From: Raineyella sp964402325
GTDB lineage: Bacteria > Actinomycetota > Actinomycetes > Propionibacteriales > Propionibacteriaceae
Length of the DNA stretch: 11,972 nt
Assembly: GCA_964402325.1 (NCBI GenBank)
Contig: CAYOBI010000079.1
Location: 1-11,972, forward strand
Direction of reading: 5' to 3'
In this document: positions 1-6,441 of the stretch, in pieces
How positions within the stretch are numbered: position 1 is the stretch's first letter
How the letters are laid out: every line of letters starts with the position of its first letter
Position numbers and translations under genes: made by a program
Notes under the pieces: model-generated
The model's input: only the letters and a program-made list of their open reading frames with translations
Databases searched by the model: none
Told to the model about the DNA's origin: nothing

Positions 1-1871
1 ACCCGGTCGCCGGTCTTGACCTTGACGTCGAAGCCCCGGCCCTCCATGTTGACCGTGTCGATCCCGACGTGGATCAGCAGTTCGATGCCGCTGTCGAGCC
101 GGATGCCGAAGGCGTGGCCGGTCTCGTGGGCGACCAGGATCTTGCCGGGGGCGGGGGACACCACGGTGTCACCGACCGGCAGGATGCCCACGCCCGCACC
201 GACGGTGCCGCGGCTGAAGACCGGATCGGGGATCTGCGCCAGTGGCATCACGGTGCCGTCCAGCGGGGAGGCGATCTGGGTGATCGCGCCGGGCCGCAGG
301 GCCGGCTTGACGGGCCGGCCACCGGCAGCGGTCGAGCTGGCCTCCACTGCCGAGGTCTGCACGGCGGCCTTCTCGACGGCAGCCTCGTGCACGGCGGACT
401 CGGCCTCGCGGATCGCGGCGGCCTGGGCCTTCTGCTCGGGGGTGCGGTAGTCGGAGATGATCACCAGGATCATCGCGGTGAAGAACGCGACGCCGATCGA
501 CAGGGCGTACAGCGGGATGTTGTTGAAGGCCGGGATGGTCAGCAGCGAGGTGAAGACGAAGGCGCTCGTCTTCAGGCCGCCGCCGATGCCGGTGATCAGG
601 CCGCCGAGGAAGCAGCCGACCAGCATGCGGGGGTAGATCCGCTTGTAGCGCAGGTGGATGCCGTACAGGGAGGGCTCGGAGATGCCACCCAGCAGGCCGG
701 CGGCGAGAGCGCCCGTGGCGGTCTGGCGCATCACCTTGTCCTTGTCACGGATGGACAGGAAGAGGACACCGGCGGTTGCGCCGAAGCAGGCGAAGTTCCA
801 CGAGCCCATCGGGCCCTGGATGAAGTCGTAACCGAGGCTCTGGATGTTCAGCAGCATGATCGCGTTGATCGGCCAGTGCAGCCCCAGGGGCACCATGAAG
901 GGGTACGCCAGCGGGATGACGATGGCGAAGATCAGCGGGGAGAAGTCGTTGACGGACTTGAGCACGTTGGCCAGACCGGCGCCGGCGTACACACCCAGCG
1001 GGCCGATCAGGAAGGCGGTCAGCGGGATCATGATCAGCATCGACAGGAACGGCACGAAGATGAGCTGGACGTTCTCGGGGATGACCCGGCGCAGCAGCTT
1101 GGTCAACGGGCCGAGCACTCCGGCCATCAGCAGCGGCGGGAAGACCTGCGAGCTGTAGTTGAAGATCGTCAGCGGGGCGCCGAAGATCTGCACCACGTTG
1201 ATGGTGCTGCCGGCGAACTGCATCTGCGTCGAGGCTTCCTTGAGGGCGGTGAAGCCCGGCAGCATCACGACGGCCATGATGGCGAAGCCGACCCACGGGT
1301 CGGCGCCGACCTTCTTGGCGGCGTTGTAGGCGACCATCAGCGGCAGGAAGACGAACACGCACTGCCAGGCCAGGTTGACGAACTGCCAGGAGACCGGGAG
1401 CGTGGTGCGCGGGTCGGCCCAGTTGCCGATGATGCCCAGGGTGCTCATCAGCGACATGAAGGTGATGAAGAGCGAGGCGCCGAGCAGGGCGCCGATCGTC
1501 GGGCGGAAGGAGTCCGACAGGAACTCGAAGAAGTTGTCCAGCCAGGCGAACTTGCCGCGCGGACCCTGGGCCCGTGCAGCGGCCTTGACGTCGTCGTCGG
1601 AGGTCTCACCGCTGGAGACCTTTGCCATCTCGGGGAGCTTCTGGATGTCCTCGAACATCTGGGTCACGGCGCCGCCGATGACCACCTGGTAGCGGTCGCC
1701 GGTCTGCGGCACCGCCCCCATCACCGCCGGGATCGCCTCGACAGCCGTGGAATCGACCTTCGTGCCGTCCTTCAGCTGGAAGCGCAGGCGTGTTGCGCAG
1801 TGGGTGAAGCTCTGGATGTTTCCAGCGCCTCCCAAGCCCTTCACGATGTCGCTGGCTGGTGAACTCGCCAT
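1..1871 (-). CDS. bglF: PTS beta-glucoside permease, IIBCA fusion (C-terminus outside window)
   Basis: Membrane permease of the phosphotransferase system that imports a beta-glucoside (possibly another disaccharide) while phosphorylating it. Translated from ATG at 1871, it gives 623 residues before the window ends. The N-terminal IIB domain has its phosphocysteine at Cys25 in THCATRLRF. The central IIC domain has many hydrophobic segments and the family motif GISEPSLYGIHLRYKR. An Ala/Glu-rich linker leads to a IIA domain with the two active-site histidines, His586 (ETGHAFG) and His601 (LLIHVGIDTV), 15 residues apart as in glucose IIA. Roughly 40-50 residues of IIA are missing off the edge. 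The start is preceded by a purine-rich AGAAAGAGAA. No antiterminator or glucosidase gene is in view, so the sugar is inferred from family resemblance only; sucrose or trehalose permeases are the alternatives. Confidence 0.93.
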   Translation of the reverse strand, partial: MASSPASDIVKGLGGAGNIQSFTHCATRLRFQLKDGTKVDSTAVEAIPAVMGAVPQTGDRYQVVIGGAVTQMFEDIQKLPEMAKVSSGETSDDDVKAAARAQGPRGKFAWLDNFFEFLSDSFRPTIGALLGASLFITFMSLMSTLGIIGNWADPRTTLPVSWQFVNLAWQCVFVFLPLMVAYNAAKKVGADPWVGFAIMAVVMLPGFTALKEASTQMQFAGSTINVVQIFGAPLTIFNYSSQVFPPLLMAGVLGPLTKLLRRVIPENVQLIFVPFLSMLIMIPLTAFLIGPLGVYAGAGLANVLKSVNDFSPLIFAIVIPLAYPFMVPLGLHWPINAIMLLNIQSLGYDFIQGPMGSWNFACFGATAGVLFLSIRDKDKVMRQTATGALAAGLLGGISEPSLYGIHLRYKRIYPRMLVGCFLGGLITGIGGGLKTSAFVFTSLLTIPAFNNIPLYALSIGVAFFTAMILVIISDYRTPEQKAQAAAIREAESAVHEAAVEKAAVQTSAVEASSTAAGGRPVKPALRPGAITQIASPLDGTVMPLAQIPDPVFSRGTVGAGVGILPVGDTVVSPAPGKILVAHETGHAFGIRLDSGIELLIHVGIDTVNMEGRGFDVKVKTGDR

Positions 1872-1949
1872 CTGGGTTCTCTTTCTCGTGCGACCAGTGG
1901 AGCCGTCTTTGGATCCGCTCGTTCCCTGGTATCGGGTCTGACGTACTCG

Positions 1950-1974
1950 GTTCCATTGAACGAACACAATCGTA
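1950..1974 (-). promoter_or_regulatory. Possible -10 box and operator of the PTS gene
   Basis: On the minus strand TACGAT (1974-1969) matches the TAnnnT -10 pattern. It is followed at once by the perfect palindrome GTTC-N4-GAAC (1961-1950). A start of transcription near 1962 would put the palindrome at about +1 to +12, a usual place for a repressor, and leave a leader of about 90 nt. No convincing -35 is visible (TAGCAC at 17-bp spacing is poor). This is pattern matching only. Confidence 0.3.
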
Positions 1975-2309
1975 ACCCGCCGCGTCGTCCTGTGCTAGGC
2001 GTTCGGGGTCGCCGGTCGTCACCGGAGTGGCGGTCCCGCTGGGATCTCGATGTTTTCTCCCACTGTGGGTCGAAATCGGAACGGACACTCTTTGCGTACG
2101 GAGGTCGAATGAATAGTGCGACGGGCTTCATGACTAGGTTCGACCAGCGTGGTTTTCGGAGAGGGAGTGCCGACTCTTCGATGGTCCTCCGGGTGGGCTG
2201 GTGACGGACCGTGTACTACGTATGACGAAGATCACATTACCCACAGGTCTCTCGTCCGCCCTCTCAGGGGCGGCTCGGGGTTGTCCCGGGTCGGTGACAC
2301 GTCCCGGAC

Positions 2310-2315
2310 TACGCT
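2310..2315 (+). promoter_or_regulatory. Possible -10 box of the patatin-like gene
   Basis: TACGCT fits TAnnnT, and the same hexamer occurs in front of the membrane-protein gene at 6306-6311. Transcription starting near 2322 would give about 44 nt of leader before the first repeat ATG at 2366. No clear -35 lies at 16-18 bp; TTGTCC at 2281 is too far away. Confidence 0.3.
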
Positions 2316-2351
2316 GGGCCCGGGTCCGACCGGACAGCGGCGGCGCGGGCC

Positions 2352-2358
2352 GGAGAGG
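2352..2358 (+). promoter_or_regulatory. Ribosome binding site ahead of the repeat array
   Basis: GGAGAGG lies 7 nt before the ATG of the first 17-bp repeat (2366), which is ideal spacing. The patatin ATG at 2517 lies at least three repeats further on and has only the GGGG of the preceding repeat near it. Ribosomes loaded here should first meet the minicistron in repeat copy 1, not the enzyme gene. Confidence 0.6.
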
Positions 2359-2363
2359 ACCGA

Positions 2364-2531
2364 CGATGACCGGGGCGATGCGATGACCGGGGCGATGNNN
2401 NNNNNNNNNNNNNNNNNNNNNNNNNNNNNNNNNNNNNNNNNNNNNNNNNNNNNNNNNNNNNNNNNNNNNNNNNNNNNNNNNNNNNNNNNNNNNNNNNCGA
2501 TGACCGGGGCGATGCGATGACCGGGGCGATG
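2364..2531 (+). repeat. 17-bp tandem repeat of coupled minicistrons
   Basis: The unit CGATGACCGGGGCGATG occurs twice before the N run (2364-2380, 2381-2397) and twice after it (2498-2514, 2515-2531), all four copies identical. The unit itself begins and ends with CGATG, so slippage is a likely origin. Seventeen is not a multiple of three. Translation from the first ATG of any non-final copy gives Met-Thr-Gly-Ala-Met-Arg and then TGA, and that TGA overlaps the next copy's ATG as ATGA (for example 2383-2386). The final copy reads on into the patatin gene. The copy number is unknown because of the gap. Confidence 0.9.
2398..2497. other. Scaffold gap of 100 N inside the tandem repeat
   Basis: Exactly 100 N, the usual placeholder for a gap of unknown length. 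The 34 bases on each side are identical (two repeat units), so the assembly probably broke on the repeat. The real distance could be many units, or the two flanks could even be the same copies counted twice. Confidence 0.95.
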
Positions 2532-3410
2532 ACGAGCAGCGTCACCGACACCGCGCTGATCTTCGAGGGTGGCGGCATGCGGGCCAGCTACACGTCGGCG
2601 GCGGTGGTCGAGCTGTTGGCGGCCGGGGTCCACCTCGACTGGGTCGGCGGCATCTCCGCGGGCGCGTCGAACGCGGTGAACTACCTGACCCGCGATCCCG
2701 TCCGCGCCCGGACGTCGTTCGTCGAATTCTCCGCCGACCCGCGGATGGGCAACGTCGGCACCTGGCTGCGCGGCAAGGGCCTGTTCAACGCCGAGTACAT
2801 CTACGAGACCACCGGCTATCCCGACCAGGCGCTGCCGTTCGACTTCGCCGCCTACCGCGCCAATCCCGCCCGGACGGCGATCGGCGCCTTCCGGATGAGT
2901 GACGGCGCGATGGTCTACTGGGGAAAGAGCGACACCCCCGATCTGCCCTCGCTGATGCGGCGGGTCCGGGCCAGCTCGACGATGCCGATGCTGATGCCGC
3001 CGGTCACCCTCGACGGGGTCGACTACCTCGACGGCGCGCTCGGCCCGACCGGTGGGTTCGCCCTCGATGCCGCCCGGGCCGCCGGCTACGAGAAGTTCCT
3101 GGTCGTGCTCACCCAACCCCGGTCGTACGTGAAGCCGCGGCTGAAGAACGAGCGGCTCGTCGGCCGGTGGTTCCGGCGCACCCCGGCCGTGGTCGACGCC
3201 CTGATCCGGCGACCCGGCAACTACAACGCCACCCGCGAGGAGCTGTTCGAGCTCGAGCGGCAGGGCCGGGCGATGCTCTTCGTGCCGGAGAGCATGCCGG
3301 TCACCAACGGTGAGCGCAACGTGGCGAAGCTGCGGGCCGCCCACGAGCAGGGGTTGGCCCAGGTACGGCGGGAACTGCCTGCCTGGAAGGAGTTCCTCGG
3401 CGTCGGCTGA
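2517..3410 (+). CDS. Patatin-like phospholipase (YjjU-like)
   Basis: Serine lipid acyl hydrolase of the patatin family, with a Ser-Asp dyad that cleaves acyl esters; the substrate cannot be read from sequence. The 297-residue product shows the oxyanion glycine loop FEGGGMRAS (residues 16-24), the nucleophile elbow GISAG (45-49, Ser47) and the catalytic Asp172 in DGA (172-174), preceded by SSTMPMLMPPV, in the order and spacing of bacterial YjjU-type proteins. No signal peptide or membrane segment is seen, so it is probably cytoplasmic. The ATG at 2517 lies in the last 17-bp repeat; an in-frame ATG at 2529 is an equally possible start and still leaves the glycine loop whole. The real Shine-Dalgarno sits before the repeat array, so the gene's translation is unusual. 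It converges on the TfoX-domain gene. Confidence 0.92.
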   Translation: MTGAMTSSVTDTALIFEGGGMRASYTSAAVVELLAAGVHLDWVGGISAGASNAVNYLTRDPVRARTSFVEFSADPRMGNVGTWLRGKGLFNAEYIYETTGYPDQALPFDFAAYRANPARTAIGAFRMSDGAMVYWGKSDTPDLPSLMRRVRASSTMPMLMPPVTLDGVDYLDGALGPTGGFALDAARAAGYEKFLVVLTQPRSYVKPRLKNERLVGRWFRRTPAVVDALIRRPGNYNATREELFELERQGRAMLFVPESMPVTNGERNVAKLRAAHEQGLAQVRRELPAWKEFLGVG

Positions 3411-3421
3411 TCGGCCCGCCC

Positions 3422-3435
3422 CCTCCCTCGGGAGG
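3422..3435. terminator. Short hairpin between convergent genes
   Basis: CCTCC and GGAGG with CTCG between them fill the 26-bp gap between the patatin stop and the TfoX-domain stop. The stem is short and lacks a T run, so it is a weak bidirectional terminator candidate. Confidence 0.35.
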
Positions 3436-3436
3436 T

Positions 3437-3790
3437 TCAGCTCTTCGGGCGGCGCGGCTTCGGCTCCTTGGGGGGCAGCGTCGCGACGTAGGCGTAGGCC
3501 CGTTCGAACCACTCGCCGACCTGTTCCTCGGACAGGGTTGCGGGCAGCGCCAACCAGCCGCCCATCGGTCGCTCGGCGGGGCCGAACGGGCCCGCTCCCG
3601 GCAGCTCGCGCAGCGCGGCGAGCCCGGCCTCGTCGAGTTTGACCCCCAGCGCCGGCCCGAACAGGCCGGCGAACATGTTGCCGTTCACGAACGCGCCGAG
3701 GGAGCCGAACATCGGCTTCACCACGACTCCGTCGAGCATCGGGACCAGGGCCCGGAACCGCTCCTTGTCCTCCTCGGAGTGCCGTGGCAT
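3437..3790 (-). CDS. TfoX N-terminal-domain protein
   Basis: Small protein of 117 residues consisting of one TfoX/Sxy N-terminal domain. The typical KPMFGSLGAFVNGNMFAGLF stretch is at about residues 25-44, followed by a KLDE...AALRELPGA segment, a GGWLALP strand and the C-terminal helix EEQVGEWFERAYAYV. The competence regulators that name the family also carry a second, C-terminal domain; it is absent here, as in most actinobacterial members, whose role is unknown. ATG at 3790 is chosen because homology starts there and an upstream extension would run into the VOC gene. No good ribosome site is visible. It lies 14 bp after the VOC stop, so co-transcription, and perhaps translational coupling, is likely. 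Confidence 0.85.
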   Translation of the reverse strand: MPRHSEEDKERFRALVPMLDGVVVKPMFGSLGAFVNGNMFAGLFGPALGVKLDEAGLAALRELPGAGPFGPAERPMGGWLALPATLSEEQVGEWFERAYAYVATLPPKEPKPRRPKS

Positions 3791-3804
3791 CTGCACGGTG
3801 GGCC

Positions 3805-4209
3805 TCAGGCCGCGTTCGGGTCGGGCTGGTGCAGGCCGAAGATGTTGCCCTCGGTGTCCTTGAAGTAGCCCTGCCAGGCCATCCCGGTGAGGGCGGCCTT
3901 CGGGACGACGCACTCGCCGCCGTGGGCCAGGATCCGTTCGGCGTACAGGTCGAAGTCCTCGCAGACCATCGTCACGACGTACGCGTTGACCGGCTGGCCG
4001 TTCGCCGGGGTGCCGCCCGTCCGCGACAGCAGCCCGCCGTCGATGCCCGGGGTGTCCGGCTCCCCGGTGGTGATCCCCCAGTAGGCGTCGCCGGTCGCGC
4101 TCGACCAGTCGACGAAGGCCCAGCCGAACACCTCGGTGTAGAAGGCCCTGGCGCGCTCGAGGTCGTCGGCCTGGATCTCGAAGTGCTGGGGGCGGACAGG
4201 ACTGGCCAT
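3805..4209 (-). CDS. VOC-fold (glyoxalase/bleomycin resistance) protein
   Basis: 134-residue protein of the vicinal oxygen chelate superfamily, with two beta-alpha-beta-beta-beta modules. Module 1 opens with QHFEIQADDLERARAFYTEVFGW (residues 8-30), with the usual metal-ligand histidine at His9. Module 2 runs from about residue 75 and ends DTEGNIFGLHQP, with the ligand glutamate at Glu120. Members bind a metal or a small molecule and act in detoxification, ring cleavage or antibiotic binding; the substrate cannot be told. ATG at 4209 has a strong GGAGGAG about 7 nt upstream on the minus strand. It is followed by the TfoX-domain gene after 14 bp and preceded by the dehydrogenase gene 99 bp upstream on the same strand, so the three may form one operon. 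Confidence 0.88.
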   Translation of the reverse strand: MASPVRPQHFEIQADDLERARAFYTEVFGWAFVDWSSATGDAYWGITTGEPDTPGIDGGLLSRTGGTPANGQPVNAYVVTMVCEDFDLYAERILAHGGECVVPKAALTGMAWQGYFKDTEGNIFGLHQPDPNAA

Positions 4210-4224
4210 GATGGCTCCTCCGAC

Positions 4225-4252
4225 GGTGGCGGACCCGAGGTGACGGACCCGG
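4225..4252. repeat. Imperfect 14-bp tandem duplication upstream of the VOC gene
   Basis: GGTGGCGGACCCGA (4225-4238) and GGTGACGGACCCGG (4239-4252) match at 12 of 14 positions. The repeat lies directly upstream of the ribosome site of the VOC gene, in the spacer after the dehydrogenase gene. It may be a chance product of GC-rich sequence or a binding site. Confidence 0.45.
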
Positions 4253-4308
4253 GCACCAGCCTGCCGCACCTGCGCCCGCCGCGCCAGAGCCCGGGGTGTA
4301 CGTCCGGG

Positions 4309-5001
4309 TCAGCCCCGCAGGGCCCCGGTGACCGGACGGATCGCGATCTCCTCGACCGTCGCCTCGGGGGACGCGTCCACCGCCGTCCGGACCACCGCGG
4401 CTACCGACGACACCCGCAGGTGCTCCTCGGCCCGGTAGTCGCGGCCGGCCTCCGCCTGCAGGTGGCGTTGCATGTCGGTGTCGACCCGGCCCGGGTAGAT
4501 CGTCGTGACCCGTACGCGTCCCCGCTCGTCCTCCCGCAGCCCGTCGGCCAGCGCCCGCAGGGCGAACTTGGAGGCGGAGTACGCGGCGGAGCCGACCACC
4601 CGGCGCCCGGCGCCGGAGTTGATCATGATCACCATCCCGCCAGCGGTCCGCAGGGCGGGGAGCAGCAGCCGGGTGAGGTCAGCGACGGCGATGACGTTGA
4701 GCTCCATCAGATCCCGCCAGTCCGCGCGGGACAGTTCCTCCAGGTGTCGCGGGGCGTCGCGGCCGGCCGAGTGCACCAAGACGTCGAGCCGGTCGATCCC
4801 GGCGGCCGCCGCCGCGGTGGAGCCGGCGTCGGTGAGGTCGGCCACGAACGGCTCCGCGGACGGCAGCGCGGCGACGACGGGCGCGACCGCCTCGGCCGAG
4901 CGGCCGCCGATCAGCAGGTGGTGGGTGTCGGCGAGTACGTCCGCGATGCCGCGGCCGATGCCCCGGCTGGCGCCGGTGATGAGGGCAACTGGGCGATCCA
5001 T
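4309..5001 (-). CDS. Short-chain dehydrogenase/reductase
   Basis: Classical NAD(P)-dependent oxidoreductase of 230 residues with a Rossmann fold. The cofactor loop TGASRGIG is at residues 9-16, an acidic VADLTD around 53-58, VHSAG (76-80, in place of the common NNAG), the structural Asn102 in ELNV, the catalytic Ser129 in INSG, the YSASK pair Tyr141 and Lys145, and YPGRVDT at 169-175. All four catalytic positions are present, so the enzyme should be active. Arg17 just after the glycine loop and GGR at 32-34 lean towards NADP(H), as inference. The substrate is unknown. The start at 5001 lacks a purine-rich ribosome site, but a TAGCGT box ends 7 nt before it, which suggests a leaderless message. 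The VOC and TfoX-domain genes follow on the same strand. Confidence 0.92.
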   Translation of the reverse strand: MDRPVALITGASRGIGRGIADVLADTHHLLIGGRSAEAVAPVVAALPSAEPFVADLTDAGSTAAAAAGIDRLDVLVHSAGRDAPRHLEELSRADWRDLMELNVIAVADLTRLLLPALRTAGGMVIMINSGAGRRVVGSAAYSASKFALRALADGLREDERGRVRVTTIYPGRVDTDMQRHLQAEAGRDYRAEEHLRVSSVAAVVRTAVDASPEATVEEIAIRPVTGALRG

Positions 5002-5008
5002 GTCGGGC

Positions 5009-5014
5009 ACGCTA
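5009..5014 (-). promoter_or_regulatory. -10 box giving a probable leaderless dehydrogenase mRNA
   Basis: On the minus strand TAGCGT is followed by seven bases (GCCCGAC) and then the ATG at 5001. TAnnnT at this distance is the usual arrangement of leaderless genes in actinobacteria, and no Shine-Dalgarno is present. The -35 region is not recognisable. Confidence 0.45.
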
Positions 5015-5141
5015 CCGCTCGGCGGGGACATCGGCATGCCACGCCGGACCCCGGGGCAGGACCATGACGCACAAGGGGGTGGGCAGGCCGGCGCCCGTGC
5101 CGACGACCACCGCCACCGGACCACGGCGGGGTGAGGGCGGG

Positions 5142-6299
5142 TCAGCCTCCGTACGGGTAGCCGGATCCCTGCGGACCGCCCTGGCCGCCGGGGTGGGGGC
5201 CGGGGCCACCGNNNNNNNNNNNNNNNNNNNNNNNNNNNNNNNNNNNNNNNNNNNNNNNNNNNNNNNNNNNNNNNNNNNNNNNNNNNNNNNNNNNNNNNNN
5301 NNNNNNNNNNNCACCGAATCCCGGACCCCACTGCTGCGGACCCGCCGGGGCGGCCTCCAGGCCCAGCCGGCGGCGCTGGTCGATGTAGAGCACGGTGGTG
5401 AAGAGCACCAGGAACGGCCCGCTCAGCAGCGAGACGATCTGGCCGCCGACCATGGCCAACAGGAAGAAGGGTGCCATGGACGCCAACTGGGTCATCAGGG
5501 CGGGAAGGGTGTCGGCCTGCTGCATGCTCTCCAGCCGGGGCACCATGATGCCCTGGGTGACGCCCGAGACGGCCCCGCCGGCGATGCTGACGAGGATGTT
5601 CGCCACCAGCAGGTAGCCGAGGATCCGCCAGAACGCCCCCCGGCTGGTCCGCCAGGAGCGGCCCAGCGACGCGATCGGTCCGTCGCCGTCGATCGCCAGC
5701 GTCTGCAGCACGAACGCCCAGCGGACCTGCAGCAGGATGGCCGCCACCACCAGGGCGATGGCCAGCACCACCAGCAGGGCGCCCAGACCCGAGCTGCCGC
5801 TGTCGTTGATCGCAACGGCCAGCCCGCCGAACACGCCGGCGACGACGATGACGGCCAGCACCAGCAGCAGGATGAGCAGCACCGCCCGGCCGGCCAGGCC
5901 GCGGGTACGCCGCCAGAGGTCCCCGATGGTGGAGTCGCGGCCGTCCTCGATGTCCCGGCCGGCCAGCGCGATCATGCCCTGGCACTTGACCTTGACGAGG
6001 GCGGCGACGAAGGACAGGGCGAGGAGCAGCACGCCACCGGCGACGAGCAGGCCGATCGACCCGGGGTCGAACGTGGGGCCGTCATAGCTCAGCGAGCCCA
6101 TCAGGCGCAGGCCGCCGGTCACGATCAGGGCCACCGCCGCCACCGCGATCCCCAGGCCCACCAGGGTCGGGATGAGGGCGATGAGGATCAACTGGACGAA
6201 ACGCCGTCCGTAGAACCGGAAGGACGCCGACAGGACGTCGCCGAGCGAGAGGGGGTGGGGAGGCAGGCCCGCAGGCGCAGGGAAGGCAGGGGTGGACAT
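5142..6299 (-). CDS. Polytopic membrane protein, GPDPase_memb-like, Gly/Pro/Gln tail
   Basis: About 385 residues as drawn, the length being uncertain because a 100-N gap cuts the tail. It opens with PLSLGDVLSASFRFYGRRF, the soluble lead-in typical of actinobacterial proteins annotated with the membrane domain of glycerophosphoryl diester phosphodiesterase. At least six long hydrophobic segments follow, for example around LILIALIPTLVGLGIAV, GLLVAGGVLLLALSFVA and AVLLILLLVLAVIVVAG. After a basic DQRRR the protein becomes a cytoplasmic-looking tail rich in Gly, Pro and Gln that ends GSGYPYGG. No phosphodiesterase catalytic domain is present, so the name gives homology and not a reaction; the function is unknown. 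ATG at 6299 is preferred over upstream starts because MSTP begins 6 nt after a TACGCT box. The gene is divergent from the ParB-like gene. Confidence 0.8.
   Translation of the reverse strand: MSTPAFPAPAGLPPHPLSLGDVLSASFRFYGRRFVQLILIALIPTLVGLGIAVAAVALIVTGGLRLMGSLSYDGPTFDPGSIGLLVAGGVLLLALSFVAALVKVKCQGMIALAGRDIEDGRDSTIGDLWRRTRGLAGRAVLLILLLVLAVIVVAGVFGGLAVAINDSGSSGLGALLVVLAIALVVAAILLQVRWAFVLQTLAIDGDGPIASLGRSWRTSRGAFWRILGYLLVANILVSIAGGAVSGVTQGIMVPRLESMQQADTLPALMTQLASMAPFFLLAMVGGQIVSLLSGPFLVLFTTVLYIDQRRRLGLEAAPAGPQQWGPGFGXXXXXXXXXXXXXXXXXXXXXXXXXXXXXXXXXXGGPGPHPGGQGGPQGSGYPYGG
5212..5311. other. Scaffold gap of 100 N in the Gly/Pro-rich tail
   Basis: Exactly 100 N of unknown true length, in a stretch encoding Gly/Pro-rich sequence. 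CACCG stands at both gap edges, which fits a collapsed repeat. The reading frame across the gap cannot be verified, although both sides encode the same kind of low-complexity residues. Confidence 0.95.
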
Positions 6300-6305
6300 G
6301 CCCCG

Positions 6306-6311
6306 AGCGTA
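6306..6311 (-). promoter_or_regulatory. -10 box giving a probable leaderless membrane-protein mRNA
   Basis: On the minus strand TACGCT is followed by six bases (CGGGGC) and the ATG at 6299. The spacing fits a leaderless transcript and supports this start over the longer open frame that runs to 6440. Confidence 0.42.
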
Positions 6312-6441
6312 CGGACGTCGGGGGCCAGCGTCCGCTGGGTCGCGACCACCGACACCGGCCCGGACGCTTCCGTTCGCCCCGGGGGTGGGCCACTCTGGAA
6401 CGGGGCGCCCCACAGGGGGACGCGCGGGAGGAGGGACCACC

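Larger units (their letters stand above)
1872..2351. other. Gene-free divergent control region (about 480 bp)
   Basis: This stretch separates the minus-strand PTS gene from the plus-strand patatin gene. Its short open frames on both strands look like no protein family, and the middle (about 1940-2240) is visibly richer in A+T than the flanking genes, as expected for promoters. Seen within it are a GTTC-N4-GAAC palindrome at 1950-1961, an odd palindrome CCCACTGTGGG at 2059-2069, and a TACGCT box at 2310-2315. The long upstream stretch suggests regulated transcription of the PTS gene, but no regulator gene is adjacent. Confidence 0.6.

Noticed and set aside
69..1862. A 597-codon plus-strand open frame
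   Set aside because: It is antisense to the clear PTS permease, and its translation is rich in Asp, Gln, His, Gly and Arg without domains, as expected for a shadow of a high-GC gene.
1920..1980. BglG/LicT-type antiterminator (RAT) element in the PTS leader
   Set aside because: Only GATTGT and AACC resemble the consensus; the spacing and the GCAGGCAAAACC part are absent, and no overlapping terminator is seen.
1841..2131. Minus-strand open frame of 96 codons upstream of the PTS start
   Set aside because: It overlaps the PTS start, its sequence is arginine-rich with no family resemblance, and it lacks a good ribosome site.
2364..2531. CRISPR array
   Set aside because: The 17-bp units are directly adjacent with no spacers, are too short, and no cas genes are near.
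2232..3512. Long minus-strand open frame through the repeat and the patatin gene
   Set aside because: It depends on translating N bases and lies antisense to an enzyme with intact catalytic motifs.
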